Source of the DNA: Syngnathus acus
Taxonomy: Eukaryota > Chordata > Actinopteri > Syngnathiformes > Syngnathidae
NCBI RefSeq assembly: GCF_901709675.1
Contig: NC_051095.1
Location: forward strand, 24,618,456-24,682,455
Direction: 5' to 3'
Length of the DNA stretch: 64,000 bases
The notes below the pieces were generated by a model. That model was not told the DNA's origin. It did not search any database and worked only from the letters and a program-made list of their open reading frames with translations. A program made the position numbers and the translations under genes. Shown one piece after another: positions 21,593-35,461 of this stretch (its first letter is position 1; each line of letters opens with the position of its first letter).

Positions 21593-22859
21593 TAAATTCC
21601 AAATAAATCCTTTACTTTTAATCCTTTTGAATGTCAAGGGCGAGTTTTGAAAGTAGCAATTATTGTATGTTCTATTTGGCACAAGTACAAGTATGTTTAT
21701 TTTGTTAGATTTTTATAATTAGGGAAGTATTAAGTGATACAATGTCAATACATTTAAAGAACACTTCACAAGAGCTTTAATGAATTAATTAATTGTAATA
21801 GTAATAACTCCTATAATGGCCACGGTTTTTTTAGTAGCTTGGTTTGTCAGGAAAAAACGAGCACCAAGCCACAACCTCACCAATCACACCAAAATTCATT
21901 TTGGTTCTACATTTTGTAATACTGGACAATACAGAAATATTAAACTGAATCAAGTATGATTTCCATGACTGATTTACTATATAGAACCACCGAGTGAAAA
22001 GAACAATGATTAATAAATAATCCCACCCGCATCAGTGTTTGTGAAGAGCCATGTGCTCTAACAGCATGTGGGAAGCAACATGGGGGCTTGAGATCTTTAA
22101 ATAGCATTGGCCTGATCTGATAACAAAAGACAGAAACTAAACATAGATTACACCAGAGGGAAAGATTCCATTTTGACCCTTCTTAAACTGCATGAGTTGC
22201 TTATACTGTTACACAATTATTTTATTCCCCAGAAAAATCTGTGGTATTACATGATGGTGGTTTTTGATTAAAGGCATCCAACCCAGTGGGATGTAGAATA
22301 CCCTCCAAATTCCAGAATCAACCATCCACCATAACGCTTAATTTTGCGAGGTCCTGGAGAATTGAAGCATATCCAACTTGGCACTGTGCAAGAAGCAGCA
22401 TACACCCTGACCAGAAGACCATTCACTTCCAGGGCTGACAAGCTGACACCAACGATCTGGACCGTCTGATGAACCCTGTGAATCTGAAGAGATCCCACAC
22501 AAGCACAGACAGAATATGAACATACTGTTTTAAAACAGATGTCTAGGTTGAGGTGAAAACCTGGCTTGGTGAATTGGCATGATGGACATGTCATCCTATC
22601 CAGTAATTGTGTAAAAATGCCTTTAATTTAATTAATATCACCGTTTATTCAACTTGAAATAATTCAAGAGATTTGTCCCAAAAGTATAATTATTTAAATA
22701 TTTGAAATTGAAACCCTTGAAAGATTTAACTTGCAGTTTCTTGCGTCTTACTAATTGCTGCTAAATATTGGTCCACCACAACTGCTTTTCTTTGCTCTTC
22801 CCTGAGTGTCCTCATTCAGCAACTTCTCCAATTATTATTTCCATCTATCCAGCACAATA
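21593..22859. other. Unclassified DNA
   Basis: Nothing recognised. The 22268-22594 frame has no domain. Confidence 0.3.
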
Positions 22860-23480
22860 CAGGCACCAGTCAACAGATTTCCATCTTTGTTCTTAATCAG
22901 CCTAATTTACTGCCCACTCTATTAGGCCAAGCTTTGAAGATTCTTCTCTCTTGCATACCGGTAACTCTCCAACTGAGCATTCATGTCATCATAACTTTGC
23001 TTTTTCTCTGCTTTCTGCTGTCTCCACCACAGCCCTATGTTGGGTTTTTATGTATTCTTGTCTCCTTTCCTCAGTCCTCTCTGTGTCCCACTTCTTCTTA
23101 GCTAACCTCTATTCTTGTATCCCTTTCTGCACTTTACAGTTTCACTACCAAAGTATCTTTCGAGGCTTTCCTACCAAAATACATGCCAAGTACTCACCTG
23201 CAAGTCTCTCTAATCACCTTGACTGGAGTGACACAGCCTCCCGCAAGCCCCTCCCAACACACTGAGGGCCTGTCTCTCACCTCTTCTCAAAAGGTTACAC
23301 TTGTACTGTCTCACCTTACACCACATGGGTCTTTGCTCTGCTTTTGTCTTCTTAATCTTCCTCATCACCAGAGTCATATTGCATACCACCATTCTATGCG
23401 GTCCAGGCAGACAGTTCCCGACCACGACCTCACAGTCAGTAACCTCTTTCAAATGCAAGATACAGTGTTGCACCTGAATG
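22860..23480 (-). pseudogene. RTE-type LINE ORF remnant
   Basis: The minus strand gives, in 5'-to-3' order but shifting frames, GPHRMVVCNMT and RKIKKTKAEQRPMW (about 23410-23310, C-terminal edge of an endonuclease), TEERRQEYIKTQHRAVVE (about 23085-23030), YDDMNAQLES (about 22990-22960) and KDGNLLTG (about 22890-22866). These blocks lie in the same order in RTE-clade proteins between endonuclease and reverse transcriptase. The RT itself is absent. The remnant is old: several stops and frameshifts. Confidence 0.7.
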
Positions 23481-24955
<1,475 letters not shown>

Positions 24956-25025
24956 ATTTTAAAATGTCTTTCACTCTAAGGTCATTTGTTCAATCCAGGC
25001 TGTCTTTGAGTCTTACTCCAGCTTA

Positions 25026-25314
25026 GTGGCCTAGAGAATGGATGGTTGTGGGTTCAAACCCCGGCTGGGTCATACCAAAGACTATAAAAATGGGACGACC
25101 CATTGCCTCCCTGCTTGGTACTCAGCATCAAGGGTTGGAATTGGGGGGTTAGATCACCAAATGATTCCCGAGCGCGGCACCGCTGCTGCTCACTGCTCCC
25201 CTCTCCCCCAGGGGATGGATCAAAATCACACGGGGATGGGTTAAATGCAGAGGACAAATTTCACCACACCCAGATGTGTGTGTGACGATCATTGGGACTT
25301 TAACTTTTAACTTA
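25026..25314 (+). mobile_element. tRNA-derived SINE (copy 2)
   Basis: Same family as 2236-2545, with box B gggttcaaacccc and body nearly identical. Box A is degraded (tggcctagagaatgg, with a deletion in the tRNA-like head). Tail of ACTTT-type units. Confidence 0.85.
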
Positions 25315-25783
25315 CTCTGTTGTGGGCTAGAGGCAAGTTTCAATGTGGCAAGTTTTTTTTGTATAAAAAGTAGCTTAGGGGGACGAAAAGGGGACTTATT
25401 CTCCATCACAAAGCCCTTCTCCACCTCTCTTTCAGTAATTGAAACATTTTCAATTTGACCCCCAAGCTTGGACTTATCTTAACTTATCTTATAACCACGG
25501 GGAGAATGCCAAGCCTGCAGTGTGATGGATGGATGCATGTTTTTGATACAGACACTTTTGCACTATAGATGCTGATACCTTTTTTGGACAAACATTTCTA
25601 GATGTTGCAAGCTAGGGAGCAAACAGTGACTTTTTCTTTTTCCTTCATCAGTTTGGCTCATTTTTCTGAACAATTACAACATTCTCAATATGCTAAAATC
25701 TTTTGGCAAAGCAGTCTTACGCACAACACCGATACTAATGCCCACCTGCCAAAGCATAACTCTCACTCGAATCATTTATCATC
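25315..25783. other. Unclassified DNA
   Basis: Nothing recognised. Confidence 0.3.
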
Positions 25784-26113
25784 TGAACTGCTTCTCCCCA
25801 CGAGGGCTGCGGGCCGGCTGAAGCCAATCCCAGCGGGCAGCAGGCGAGGGACACCCTGAAGTGGTTTACAGCCAATTGCAGGGCACACATAGACACCCTC
25901 ATTCGCACTCATACCTATGGATAATTTGGAGTGGTCAATCGGCCTACCATGGATGTTTGTAGAATGTGGGAGGAAACTGGAGAACTCTGAGAAAACTCAC
26001 GCGGGCACGGGTAGAACATGCAAACTCTACATGGGAAGGCCAGACCTGGAATCGAACCCCGCACTTCTGAACTGTGAGGCAGACGTACTAACCAATGCTC
26101 CTCTGTGCCGCAT
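25784..26113 (-). mobile_element. DANA-like SINE
   Basis: Near full-length on the minus strand. The 3' end is at about 25784 and the tRNA-like head near 26050-26113 (box B region aatcgaacccc). It aligns along its length with 27269-27625. Confidence 0.85.
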
Positions 26114-26386
26114 TACTCAAATCAATGTATTGATATCAAAAGTGTTTTCTCATATTAATAGTCATAAATAGTCAGACCTCAATGTCTTTGAAAACCTTTG
26201 GTTTATTGTCAAGTGGAAAATTCAAGCCAGAAATTTGCAGACAGGCAGTCATACAAGCCAAGGGGTAGCCATAAAATGCTGAGAAAGTGATTGTTGTAAA
26301 TTTAATGAATTGTATTTTAATTCAGTGAAATGGTTTCTCCATTATTCTAATTCAATAAAACAACAGTGTCTGTAATTACTCTAACA

Positions 26387-26591
26387 CAGGGGTCACCAAC
26401 TCCGGTCCTCAAGGGCGCCAATCCAGCCTGTTTTAGGTGCAGCCCTACAACAACACACCTGATTCAAATAATCAGGATCGCTATCAGCCTTAATAGAGCT
26501 TGCTGATGAGCTGAATCAGGTGTGTTGTTGTAGGGCTGCACCTAAAACAGGCTGGATTGGCGCCCTTGAGGACCGGAGTTGGTGACCCCTG
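26387..26591. mobile_element. hAT foldback MITE (copy 2), perfect 80-bp hairpin
   Basis: Arms 26387-26466 and 26512-26591 are exact reverse complements by base-by-base reading, with a 45-bp loop. Termini are caggggtcacc. The target site looks like tctaaca on both sides but is shifted 3 bp at the right (26595-26601), perhaps from imprecise joining. Confidence 0.92.
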
Positions 26592-27129
26592 CAGTCTAAC
26601 AAGTAGGACAGCTAACCCACTTTTTATGCGGCATACCTGATTTGGTTTCTGCACAAAAAATACATGAAGAAATTGTAACTGCAATTTCACAAATTGTTCC
26701 GATTCATTGACAAGCACCTGTATACTGTAAATGGCACTTTGCTTATCCAATCATGTCGCTCAGACAATTGAACGGATGGAAATTGTACCACCAATTTACC
26801 CTGCCAATTAGTTCAGTAAGTTCATGAACAGACATGCACAATGTTGATAGTATTTGACAGGGTTCTTCTATTAAGTAACAATAAGACATGCACCAGAAAG
26901 AGACAGGAGACCAAGAACACAACCTGAGCCAGCAATACTTGTTGCGCAACAAGGAAAAGTGGAGCGCTCAGCGCTCCAAGATCTTTCAAAGTTCTACTTC
27001 CCCTGTGCTGCCTTTAACTGCATTCAACTGAAGGAATTCAAGTGGGTCTCATGTTTCTTGCTAAAATCGTGCCATTTTTCTTCATCTTTCAATTCCTTTT
27101 TAACATTTCAATTCTTTTTCAACAATAAT
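26592..27129. other. Unclassified DNA
   Basis: Contains a 17-bp palindrome ggagcgctcagcgctcc near 26961-26977. Nothing else recognised. Confidence 0.3.
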
Positions 27130-27256
27130 TGTATACATAATATTTGTATGTGCCCTACGATTGGCTGGGAACAGGTTCAAGGTGTCCCGCCTACTGCCCG
27201 ATGACTGCTGGGATAGGCTCCAGACCACCATGTGGACAAGCGGTACAGACAGTGGA
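27130..27256 (+). mobile_element. DANA-like SINE 3' fragment
   Basis: The 3' third of the SINE (gcgattggctgg-type block to the ggatgg end). The next SINE is inserted at its 3' end. Confidence 0.75.
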
Positions 27257-27268
27257 TGGATAATACTT

Positions 27269-27625
27269 CCATCCATTTTCTGAACCGCTTAGTCCCCACG
27301 GGGGTCGCGGGAGTGCTGGAGCCTATCCCAGCCGTCAACGGGCAGTAGGCGGGGGACACCCTGAACCGGTTGCCAGCCGATCGCAGGGCACACAGAGACA
27401 AACAACCATTTGCACTCGCACTCACACCTAGGGACAATTTGGAGTCTTCAATCGGCCTACCAAGCATGTTTTTTGGGATGTGGGAGGAAACCGGAGTGCC
27501 CGGAGAAAACCCACGCGGGCCCGGGGAGAACATGCAAACTCCACACAGGGAGGGCCGGAGGTGGAATCGAACCCGCACCCTCCTAACTGTGAGGCGGACG
27601 TGCTACCCAGTGCGCCACCGAACAC
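27269..27625 (-). mobile_element. DANA-like SINE, full length
   Basis: Best-preserved copy in the window. The tRNA-like head at the right carries the box B region (aatcgaaccc, near 27570), and the 3' end is at the left (atccattttctgaaccgctt). A perfect 12-bp target duplication, tggataatactt, lies at 27257-27268 and 27626-27637. Resembles the DANA-type SINEs of zebrafish. Family name by resemblance only. Confidence 0.92.
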
Positions 27626-27699
27626 TGGATAATACTTGTGTGCCACAATTTTCTATAACTTCTGATATCAAATTCAATTCAATTTAACAATCAATTGCC

Positions 27700-27814
27700 G
27701 GTGCCATTGTGTATATGAAGAATGTGTTGAGGTGCCGTTTTCATAGTCATAACAAGCCCCTGAAGAAAACCATTACTATGTGGCCCATGACAAAAAATGA
27801 GTTTGACACCCCTG
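27700..27814. mobile_element. hAT MITE 3' fragment ('TGTCAAACTCA' family)
   Basis: Ends gagtttgacacccctg and contains a tatgtggcccatg block as in 43546-43861. The left half is missing. Confidence 0.65.
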
Positions 27815-28774
27815 CTCTAGGCTTGTATCGTTTTTCCGCCCGTGTCCCTCAAATTACACCAGTAAATACATGTATATATTGGTTCTGCCTGCCTTTCAAA
27901 CCAAAGTTAAGCCACTTAAAAATGTTCTTTTTATTTTATTATTTGTTTAATAATTACTGTTTTATACCCTTCTCATGATTTCCAATGACTCTAAGTTAAG
28001 ATTCAGAACTTTCTACTATTGCTGCTCTGGTTCTCAGTTCTCTGTGAGATTCCATTGAAAGAGGTTAACTTGGGAACACGGAAATGATTACCTAAGAGTA
28101 TTTGCCATTGCGTCATTTACAATGACAGTTTGTTGTTGTTGTTTTTATTGTTACATAATATACTAGTTTTAAATCAAATGCATAATTTACCTGTGTGCAT
28201 GTGTGTGTGTCCTTACATGTCACTTTTCTCCCACAAACCTGTGCTTGTCATGTCTTGTTAAACAAACTCAGACAAGCTGTCACCGAGTAATGGGTTTAGT
28301 CTCAGCTTCACACCACAGAAGAGCACTAATTATTCCTCTGATTGAATTCGACGACTCACCTTAGCTACAGTGCCGTATTAGTGACAATATTTAAGGGAGA
28401 ATGACCAGACAGGATGGGACAAGTGAAGACACGTTACAGGGTAAGGCTAGTATTATCTGAACTCTTGTTTTTGTTATTGTTGGTTGATTGATCCAAACAA
28501 TGACAAATGCAAACGACAACAAAAAATAATAATAGAAATATTGATTGATTTGAAACGTACGAAAATATTTTGCTTCTTCAATGGATCATAGTACAAATGG
28601 ACTTTGTAATTTGAGTGTTTATTGTTTTAGACTACAATTTTACTTTCATCCTTTACATTTTAACACAAGTACATTTTTGGCTGTTGGCCATGTGTGTCAT
28701 GGGGAAAAGTATTGGACAGGGTGCAGGTGGAGCGGAGACGTGACAGTAGATGGTTCAGCAAACTCTGAATTTAA
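27815..28774. other. Unclassified DNA
   Basis: Contains a possible first exon at 28401-28440 ending in a donor-like CAGG|GTAAGG (see findings). No family recognised. Confidence 0.3.
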
Positions 28775-28962
28775 TAAGTCCGACTTCTTCCCACTCCTTC
28801 TCAGATGTGTAAAGTTGCATCTCTGCGCCTTATGTGCTGTATATTGTATTTTGTTTGTACCAAGTCTCATGCAAAGCCATAATCTACATGACTTTCACTT
28901 AGATTTATTGTTTACATGTTTGAAATTAAAAAAAAAAAAAAATATTACATTCATTCATTCAA
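28775..28962 (+). mobile_element. LINE-like 3' end with (ATTC)n tail
   Basis: Contains cttcttcccactccttctca, a cagatgtgtaaag block and catgtttgaaattaaa, then an A-rich tract and ATTC repeats. This pattern is familiar from a fish LINE 3' UTR. Confidence 0.5.
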
Positions 28963-30887
28963 TCGTAAGTTTGGGTTGACTTACCATGAGATGGGAAATT
29001 GAGTATCCAGTTCCATAATCGCTGATATAATTTTGGTAAATCAACTCTGCCTTGAGTTAAGCTCGTGCACTACGCCATTGGAACACTGATACCTTTAGTC
29101 ATCGTGGTAACCATGGAGAGAAAAAAAAAAAATCGATCTGCATACTTCACACATATTGGATTGGAGGTTTTAATGACGTCGTACGATGACTGCAAGTCCG
29201 TTCTCATGATAGAGTAACATCTCCGCAGCAGCAAAAGAGAGAGAAGCAGCATGGGGGGAAATTGTTGACCGAGTGAATGCGCAAGTCAGAATGCACTCAT
29301 CCGATTATTTGAGATTCAAGCGCAAATCTTAGCACATTTGCTGGAAAAGTGGTTCTGAATTATATATTTTTTTCATATCAGTGCAATCCCACAGGAGGGA
29401 AACGAACTTGGCTGTAGCTAAAGATGAAATATAAGAATATAATTCAGAGAGGTAAGGCATGTTTCACTTGGCAATAATTGTGTGCCTCCCAAGTTTTATT
29501 CATATTAGATTTTTTTTGTGACATCTGAGTTGTATTAAGCCAACAGAACGAGGGCAGAGGCCCGTAAACCAGGTGTGCGAGGGTGCACCCCCTGCACCTC
29601 TGGCCAATGTGAAGGAGCTGGCCCTGAGCCAGACTCTGGGCATCTTATCACTGATGGGCACGTTCAACAAAAGCTTCTTTACAGGGAAATAAATGTGTCT
29701 ATGTGAGATGTAATTGTCCATATGTGTAATTGAATTCTTTTCATCTCACCCTGTCTCTCTTCCTATGTATCTTTACGTGCCATGGTGGAGTAAGTGATTA
29801 GATGCAAAATTACCTGAGGATTGGACGTGACTTACTACCTGCACCCCAACCCCCTTACAGTTGTAGATTGTGTTCTCACTTTGATGATTACATTTGATAT
29901 ATGTGGCTGCAGAATGTTGTTGATAAAAATGATGGATGTGCATGTGTAACGATACCCCAGGGAATGACAACACATCAAGATGGGGTCTGAGGAGCCTCCA
30001 CGCAAACAAGGGAGCGCAAATTAATTGTGCCTCGATGTTGATCAGATTTCTTTCAAATGATTACGACATATCTTACGCTCGGCAAAAGGGAAGAGGCAAG
30101 GGTTTCCTGTAGAAAAGCTGCTCGGGAGCAGATTAGCTTCACAGTACCGGTTGCCATGGTGAGTGACTCGGAGTTTCACTTACCTCTTTTCTTGGAACTA
30201 AAAATCCGGAGATTTCCTGATTTCTTAACATTCTTAACAGACTCAGTTACTAAACCTGCTTTCTGGATTACACCCCTGAAGAAAAAGCAAATGATGTTTT
30301 CTGGTTCAGCCAATCATATGAAGCGCTACACTCGCCCCCCCCCCCCCCCCCCATCCCATCTTGTGATTGGCTCTCTGTCAAATTATGATATGATATGATT
30401 ATGGTATGAGTGAGTATTCATACCAAAGTTATACAGGTAATTGTAATTATAGTAAAGTACAGAATGTCAGTACATTTCCCATCTCTGAAAACTGGGTAGA
30501 GGGCATGTTTCCTGGGAAATAAACAACAGCTAGGGTGCCATTTGTTTTGTTTTTTTCCAGACAGAAGAAAAATCTGCTGCAGTCTCTCACTTATTCTGCA
30601 GATCAGATGCTTCAGTTATTTGCTTTGCTGATCTCAGCGATAAGTCTTGAAATTACTTTCAGCTTTCGTTGTTACTTTGAAAACATATTAATAAAGAGAA
30701 TATATTGTAAGTTCCAGTTCAAGTACGCTTTCATCCATCTAAATGCTTACTTTTCAGGGGTCAAAATAGCATCAAAGCCAAAAAGCCACTTGCTTAGTTG
30801 TGAAATTCACATACAAGTGGTACTTTAAAGAACTAGTACCCCAGCTTCTAAGATTTTCCGAGTTGAGTGACCTTTTTATGGTATCTG
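28963..30887. other. Mostly unclassified DNA; poly-C tract at 30335-30352
   Basis: Two splice-flanked stretches (29382-29451, 29530-29692) are discussed in findings. A segment at 30120-30280 with ccggttgccatggtgag, tttcctgatttctta and cctgctttctgg looks like a fish repeat I cannot name. Confidence 0.3.
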
Positions 30888-31610
30888 CAGTGTTCCCTCG
30901 TTTATCGCTGATAATTGGTTCCAAGACGTGATAGGTGGAAATCCACGATGTGGAGTCAATATTTTTACGATATCCACACAATACTTTTATAATTGTATTT
31001 TTATACAATTTCTTGTATTTTAAAACACTTTTCAAAGTTAAACTGACTTTTAAAAACATTCTTTAGGACTTCACTAAAACTCACAAAGTCACAAAGTAAT
31101 TAATCCCCGCCAGCCCGTCAATCTGCAGTGGTTCGTCTGCCTCGATACAAATATGGTTGCCACCTGGTTCTCCTATCCCATTTGCCTGATCCGCTGTGTA
31201 GCGAAAGCCTGTTTTTATGATCTGCTTTGGACTCTGTTTGGCTCGACCTTCTGCCTGTCCCCGACCGGCTCGTCAACTTGCCTCGTTGTCCTGCATTCCA
31301 GCCCTCCTTTAAACTTTGTGTGAGCCCGTGTTGCATTTGGTTGTCCTGCTTCGTTCGTGACAAATGAAGTGCAAATCAGAGATGCTGCTGATTCTGCTGA
31401 TATGAACGAAGTGGAAGAGTGGATACGTAGCGGGACTGCAGGAGGCTGAGATGAAGCGTGTAAAGTCATACGGGCAGACAAAGCCCCACGCTCCAAGTGA
31501 CGCCGCAAAAAGCCGCAATGCACCGAAATATCTGCAATGTTTAATATTCTTAAAAACCTGCAATGCACTGAGGCCGCAAAAATGAACAGCGAAATAGCGA
31601 GGGATCATTG
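30888..31610. mobile_element. Tigger-like TIR element
   Basis: Left cagtgttccctcgtttatcg, right gcgagggatcattg followed by TA. The left TA is mutated to TG. No transposase. An inner block (cacagcggatcaggcaaa on the minus strand, near 31200) recurs on the plus strand at 34388, linking it to the element at 34080. Confidence 0.72.
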
Positions 31611-31780
31611 TATTCTATCATACTCAAGTGTGCCATGTGTAGTTTGACAGATTGTGAACAGTTAAAAAAAAGCTCTGGGCTTGATTCAAACTGGATAATA
31701 TCACTCACAACTGAGGTTTACTTTAAAACTAGACAAAACAAAAAGAGAATTACAGAATGTGTATGAACCAAACCTTATCA

Positions 31781-32342
31781 CTGCATTGTCCGCACCATAA
31801 GGCGCACCTAAAAACCTTTAACTTTCTTAAAAACCAAAGGTTGCCTTTTAATAAGGTGTGCCTTTTTTGTTGACCAAATTCCTAAATCTGTAAATGTTGT
31901 TGTGTAGCTGTTGCCACGTAATATGTAGACTCGATGAACCAATCAGAGGACATTAAATTGTATGTAAAATACCTAGACTGGGGCGGTAAACCAATCAGAG
32001 AACTGATTGATAAATGAATACTATCGGTTTGTGCAAAACCGATTAAATGTTTCATGTTGAATAATTTAATGAACTGTTCAATTCTGATACAGAAGATGAG
32101 GACTTGGATGGATATCCGTAGGAATATTGATTAACAATAATGTGAGTAGAGTACAGTACACGGTTAAATAGTAGAATAAAGTACAACTGAACTCACTGTC
32201 TTGGCCCTGTGAAGTTTTTTTTTTGTTTACCGTAAGTCGTGGCATGCATGCGCCCTATAATGTGTGGAACAAATACAGAAAAGACCCCAAAATTTAGTCT
32301 GCGCCTTTAAACACAAAGCGCCTTATGGTGCGGAAAATACGG
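31781..32342. mobile_element. GGCGC-box MITE, divergent copy without 251-bp repeats
   Basis: The right end gtgcggaaaatacgg followed by TA is identical to the other copies, and ccgcaccataaggcgcacc lies at the left. The interior is unrelated to the 251-bp unit. Confidence 0.75.
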
Positions 32343-34079
32343 TATATCATCTTACAGAAAAGTCTCATCTTAAATTGTATTTGTGGCGCTCAGAAGGAAA
32401 GCTATATATGGTTTGTCAAGAAAACCTGTATACAGATGTGTTTTTGGTTATACTGGCTGCATTAAAGCAAGCTTAATGAACCTATTTGACGAAATGCCTT
32501 GGGTGCACCCATGTTGACTGAAAGAAGGGGAGCCCAAGGGGAGCCATGACTCAGGGGCATTGACAGCTGTTTTGACTAGGCCACCTCCACAATACAGCTA
32601 AGCCTCAATTTTATACGGACTTTGGGGTCCAGAATTTGGGAATGGCGTTAACCCAGAAAGCACATTATTTTGAAAGTCTTCGAAGGGGAAAGAAATTCAG
32701 AGCCATGCATGCGAGTGTATTGGGAAATTGCAGTTAGGAAATACGTACTAAGATACACGTGTTTGCATTTGGGGAGTAACATCATTGTTCTGGGTGAAAA
32801 TTAATATGATATAGGTAATTTACCACGTAGTTTTTGTTGTGTCGTCACCCTGCTTCTGCTTACTGCCGGTGGGTTTGTACAATTCTGCTAATGTCTAACC
32901 TTTATGTTGTTGCTGTGGTCTGTTTAAGAGAGATGGACAAGGGGTTGATGGGAGTGACAAACACTGAAGGAGAAAAAGAACGACACGTCGTTGCGTAGTC
33001 AAAAGAAACTGCCTCGTCTTTTCGCACTGCAATTTCTACAGTATTGTCCATTTAAAATACGGCGAAGAAAATTGGAATCCATGACCAAACTGTGTTTGAC
33101 AGAAAGTCACCTAGAATCAAAGCACGTAAAATTGATGTTTAGCTGTACAATGTGGCATTTTCCTGGTCAGATTCTTATGAATCTGATTCATTCTGGCAAT
33201 TTTCCAGCATTAATAATGAGGGAAGTTAAGTAAGTAATAAATATATCCAACTGCTCGATGTTAAACGTAGAAGCTGGAACGATCTGTCTTAGCCTGCCGT
33301 GTTTTTCCCCACTCCTCCCCTACATAGGATATTAGGGTCACCTCGCAATAAACAAACCCCAAATAAGAATAAAAGGCAGTTTGACAGTCGAAGGCGAGCA
33401 ATCTGGCGTATCACTCAATAGCAAGTGGAGGGTGCAGGGGACGGCCCAGTCAATTATTTGGCATTCCAAACATGGCACCTTGCATTCAAATAAACCGGGG
33501 GGATTATTCTGGCAAATTCAAGACAAGACACAAAAATGGGAGCATATAAAACTTTACAGTATACGTAGCTCCCTCCCCCCATCGAGAGCTCAATGTGGGA
33601 GCTCCGGAGGTACACTTTAATGTTAATCTTAATGAACACACCGTAGACAGGCAAAACTAGTAATGCTTTTGCACATAAACATTTGACTGTCTGATATTTA
33701 AACACAAACCGTTTAGCAACACAAAGAAAGCATTTCTCACAGCCATTAGTATATTTCATATGATCTTACGTAAATGTATTTTTAATATATCATCAAACCG
33801 ACCGGCCAACCGACCTACCTACCGACCGACCGACCTACCTACCTACCTACCTACCTACCTACGTGCATTGTTTGCATGTACCGTATGTATGTCAGGTATG
33901 TCTTTGATATTAGTGTTCTGTCTTAACTTGTAAGTGCTTCTATAGGTCTGACCTTCTCTATCCCTCAATCTTCTGCCACAAATGTCTGTTCTCATTATGG
34001 CCTTCCTTCCCTGAGAGTTTGCAGTTCAGTTTACGTCCGTTTTCTTAAAATGCAGATTTGGCCATTGCTTTTGCAACTA
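32343..34079. other. Unclassified DNA
   Basis: No gene seen. A CCTA/CCGA microsatellite lies at 33793-33862. Confidence 0.3.
33793..33862. repeat. (CCGA/CCTA)n microsatellite
   Basis: Imperfect CCGA units change to pure CCTA. Confidence 0.9.
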
Positions 34080-35038
34080 CAGTGATCCCTCGACACTTTG
34101 CGCTTCATCTTTCGTGAATGCAGTACTTAGCGGGTTTATAATTGACGGAAGAACGGCGTTCAAATACACGCTGATAGCACGGGGCGTGCGTCTGAGCAAT
34201 GTGCGTCACTGCGCACAAGCGCGAGAACCACGGCAGCCAGTCTGTCAAGGCAGGACAATCAGGTGCAACACTGATTATTTAAGGAACGCAAAAAGGGGAA
34301 AAGGAAGGTTGAAATTCCAGCAGAGCAGGGACAAGAGGCAACTGACAAGCGGGTCCGCGAGCTTGCGTTGTGGTAGCATCTCTTTACACAGCGGATCAGG
34401 CAAACAGGAATCGGGTGGAAGGCGTGTGTGTGTCAATGCAGCCAGCCAGCCAGCCAGCCGTACCGCTACACACCGGATCGGGGAAACGTGAATCAGGTGG
34501 CAGGCGTGCGTTTGTCAGAGCAGACGAAACGGCGAGGACTGACGACGATCGGTGTCTACATGTAGACACGCCCGAATCAGCGGGACAGGTGGTGGCGATC
34601 AGCGCCGATTGGCACGCGGAGTTCCTTATTGGCAACACCTGCCCCTGGGGTCTAGCGCGGAGGGCACGTTCGCCGGCCAGTAGGGCGATAGCGGAGATGT
34701 GACAGCCACGCACGAAGGAAAAATGCACTGCCATGCAGAAAGAGTCGGGACAGCAACAATGCGCGGGCCGCGGGGCGTGCCTCTGAGCTATGTGCTTCAC
34801 CGAGGACTCGTGTCGGCGTGCGCGGATTGCTACTGCACACATCGTACAAAAAGCACTGCCGTCCCTACTCCTGGACGTTTTTTTTCTATGTGCACCGGAC
34901 ACTGGCAATGAGCCGATAGCGCGGGGGCGTGCCTGTGAGCAATATGCGTCACTGCGGACGTGACTGAATTCAAGCGCTGGAGGCAGCAGCCGACCACACG
35001 CATAGACCGGTGCAGTGGCAGCCGGGACACGTGAAAAT
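34080..35038. mobile_element. Tigger-like left end and CpG-rich repeats
   Basis: Starts after TA with cagtgatccctcgaca. Contains two copies of a gcggatcagg/ccggatcgggg block (34390, 34474) and three of a gggcgtgc-ctgtgagcaat-type block (34183, 34771, 34924). GC- and CpG-rich throughout. No right terminus. The long frames here are a by-product of base composition. Confidence 0.5.
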
Positions 35039-35428
35039 TGTCACGTGCCGTGCCACCTGTCATCTCCCGGTAACAATCTGTCACATTGTCTCCATGGATG
35101 CCGTTCACAGCCACGCCCCTCTATCAAATCAATCGCCCACACCTGTTCTTGCCCGTCACCGGTCCTCTATTTAAACGCCCCAACCACTCCCATGTCAGAT
35201 TGACCACGGGTGTTACCCGTCCGGTACTGTGTGCTCTCTGTTTTCCGTCTGATTCCCAGTTGCCGACCAGCTCCATGTTCTGACCGACCCGTCCAACGAC
35301 CAAGTCCAAGCACCGCCTGCCCACATCCACGCCCGATTAAGGACCACGATAAAGCCTCGACATAGAGCTTCCCAAGCCCGATCCGAATCCCCTCCATTCA
35401 ATAAAAGTGTCACCCCGCTCGTCTGTCA
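35039..35428 (+). mobile_element. LTR-like fragment, possible solo LTR
   Basis: Starts tgtcacgtgccgtgcc. TATA-like tatttaaa lies at 35168-35175 and the polyadenylation signal aataaa at 35400-35405. It ends ctcgtctgtca. The order and start match the solo LTR at 44682-45062. No target duplication was found (aaaat versus atcct), so the borders are uncertain. No internal retroelement genes lie beside it. Confidence 0.5.
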
Positions 35429-35461
35429 ATCCTGATAAAAAATATGTTTATTCTTTTATTT

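Noticed and set aside
28581-28979. 132-codon plus-strand frame as a gene
   Set aside because: Its 3' part is a LINE-like 3' UTR with poly-A and ATTC tail, and no domain is seen.
33793-33862. Regularly spaced binding-site array
   Set aside because: Simple CCTA/CCGA microsatellite.
34396-34908. 170-codon minus-strand frame in the CpG-rich patch
   Set aside because: High GC lowers stop frequency. Frames are open on both strands, no domain is recognisable, and repeats run through it.
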